Of a DNA stretch of 64,000 bases, positions 64,000 through 64,000 are shown one piece after another. The translations under genes and the position numbers were made by a program. This stretch comes from Streptomyces chartreusis (GTDB taxonomy: Bacteria; Actinomycetota; Actinomycetes; Streptomycetales; Streptomycetaceae), in contig NZ_CP023689.1 in assembly GCF_008704715.1 (NCBI RefSeq), positions 6,262,001 through 6,326,000 on the forward strand, written 5' to 3'. Numbering within the stretch: the stretch's first letter is position 1; every line of letters starts with the position of its first letter. The notes under the pieces are model-generated. The model did not search any database. It saw nothing but the letters and a program-made list of their open reading frames with translations, and was not told the origin of the DNA.

Positions 64000-64000
64000 C

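Overview
The window looks like chromosomal DNA of a Streptomyces-type actinomycete. The DNA is very GC-rich, genes are tightly packed with GTG starts and 4-bp GTGA/ATGA overlaps, and there are many LacI/TetR/MarR regulators with palindromic operators. Other hints are an ECF sigma/anti-sigma pair, a domain of the mycothiol-dependent maleylpyruvate isomerase family, a RecD2-type helicase, and a GC-rich intergenic element resembling one I recall as dispersed in Streptomyces genomes. No transposase, phage, CRISPR, rRNA or tRNA gene was found.

Layout. 1-5.1 kb: end of an ABC exporter, a small secreted protein, a secreted S37-type tripeptidyl aminopeptidase, a lipoprotein and a Tat-exported GH3 beta-N-acetylglucosaminidase. 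5.5-12.3 kb: a lone, divergent EPSP synthase; an ECF sigma factor with its zinc anti-sigma factor, divergent from a cupredoxin lipoprotein and a membrane protein; a sugar isomerase/epimerase; a MarR-GNAT fusion; a dihydrofolate-reductase-like protein; and an orphan C-terminal domain of a maleylpyruvate-isomerase-like protein. 12.5-17.1 kb: a LacI regulator divergent from an uncharacterised three-gene sugar operon (Gfo/Idh/MocA dehydrogenase, DUF993 barrel, isomerase/epimerase). 17.2-23.2 kb: a complete ribose operon (rbsR-A-CB-K-D order) in which permease and binding protein are fused. 23.3-29 kb: a membrane protein divergent from its probable TetR regulator, a cupin, RecD2 and citrate synthase. 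29.5-35.4 kb: a copper-export operon under a CsoR-type operator, then a TetR regulator divergent from an MMPL transporter.

37.9-43.5 kb holds a myo-inositol catabolic operon (iolC, a Cgl0158-type aldolase, iolD, mmsA) in which iolB has decayed to a remnant. 43.6-53.5 kb: an unknown membrane protein, an APC permease, an AAC(3)-I-like acetyltransferase, and a two-gene ABC system whose ATPase is fused to a predicted extracytoplasmic S15/CocE-type hydrolase, followed by a VWA lipoprotein and an acyl-CoA synthetase. 53.5-64 kb: a secreted GH26-like protein facing a minus-strand, translationally coupled polysaccharide assembly cluster (glycosyltransferase, initiating sugar transferase, O-antigen-ligase-like protein, MurJ-like flippase, deacetylase, glycosyltransferase, Wzz-like protein, CelD-like acetyltransferase) that runs off the right edge.

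The main theme is carbohydrate uptake and catabolism (ribose, inositol, an unknown sugar, amino sugars) plus envelope glycan synthesis, with local regulators beside their targets. The points most worth following are the hydrolase-ABC fusion, the decayed iolB, the DUF993 operon and the fused RbsC-RbsB. Product names rest on motifs read by eye; no database search was run.
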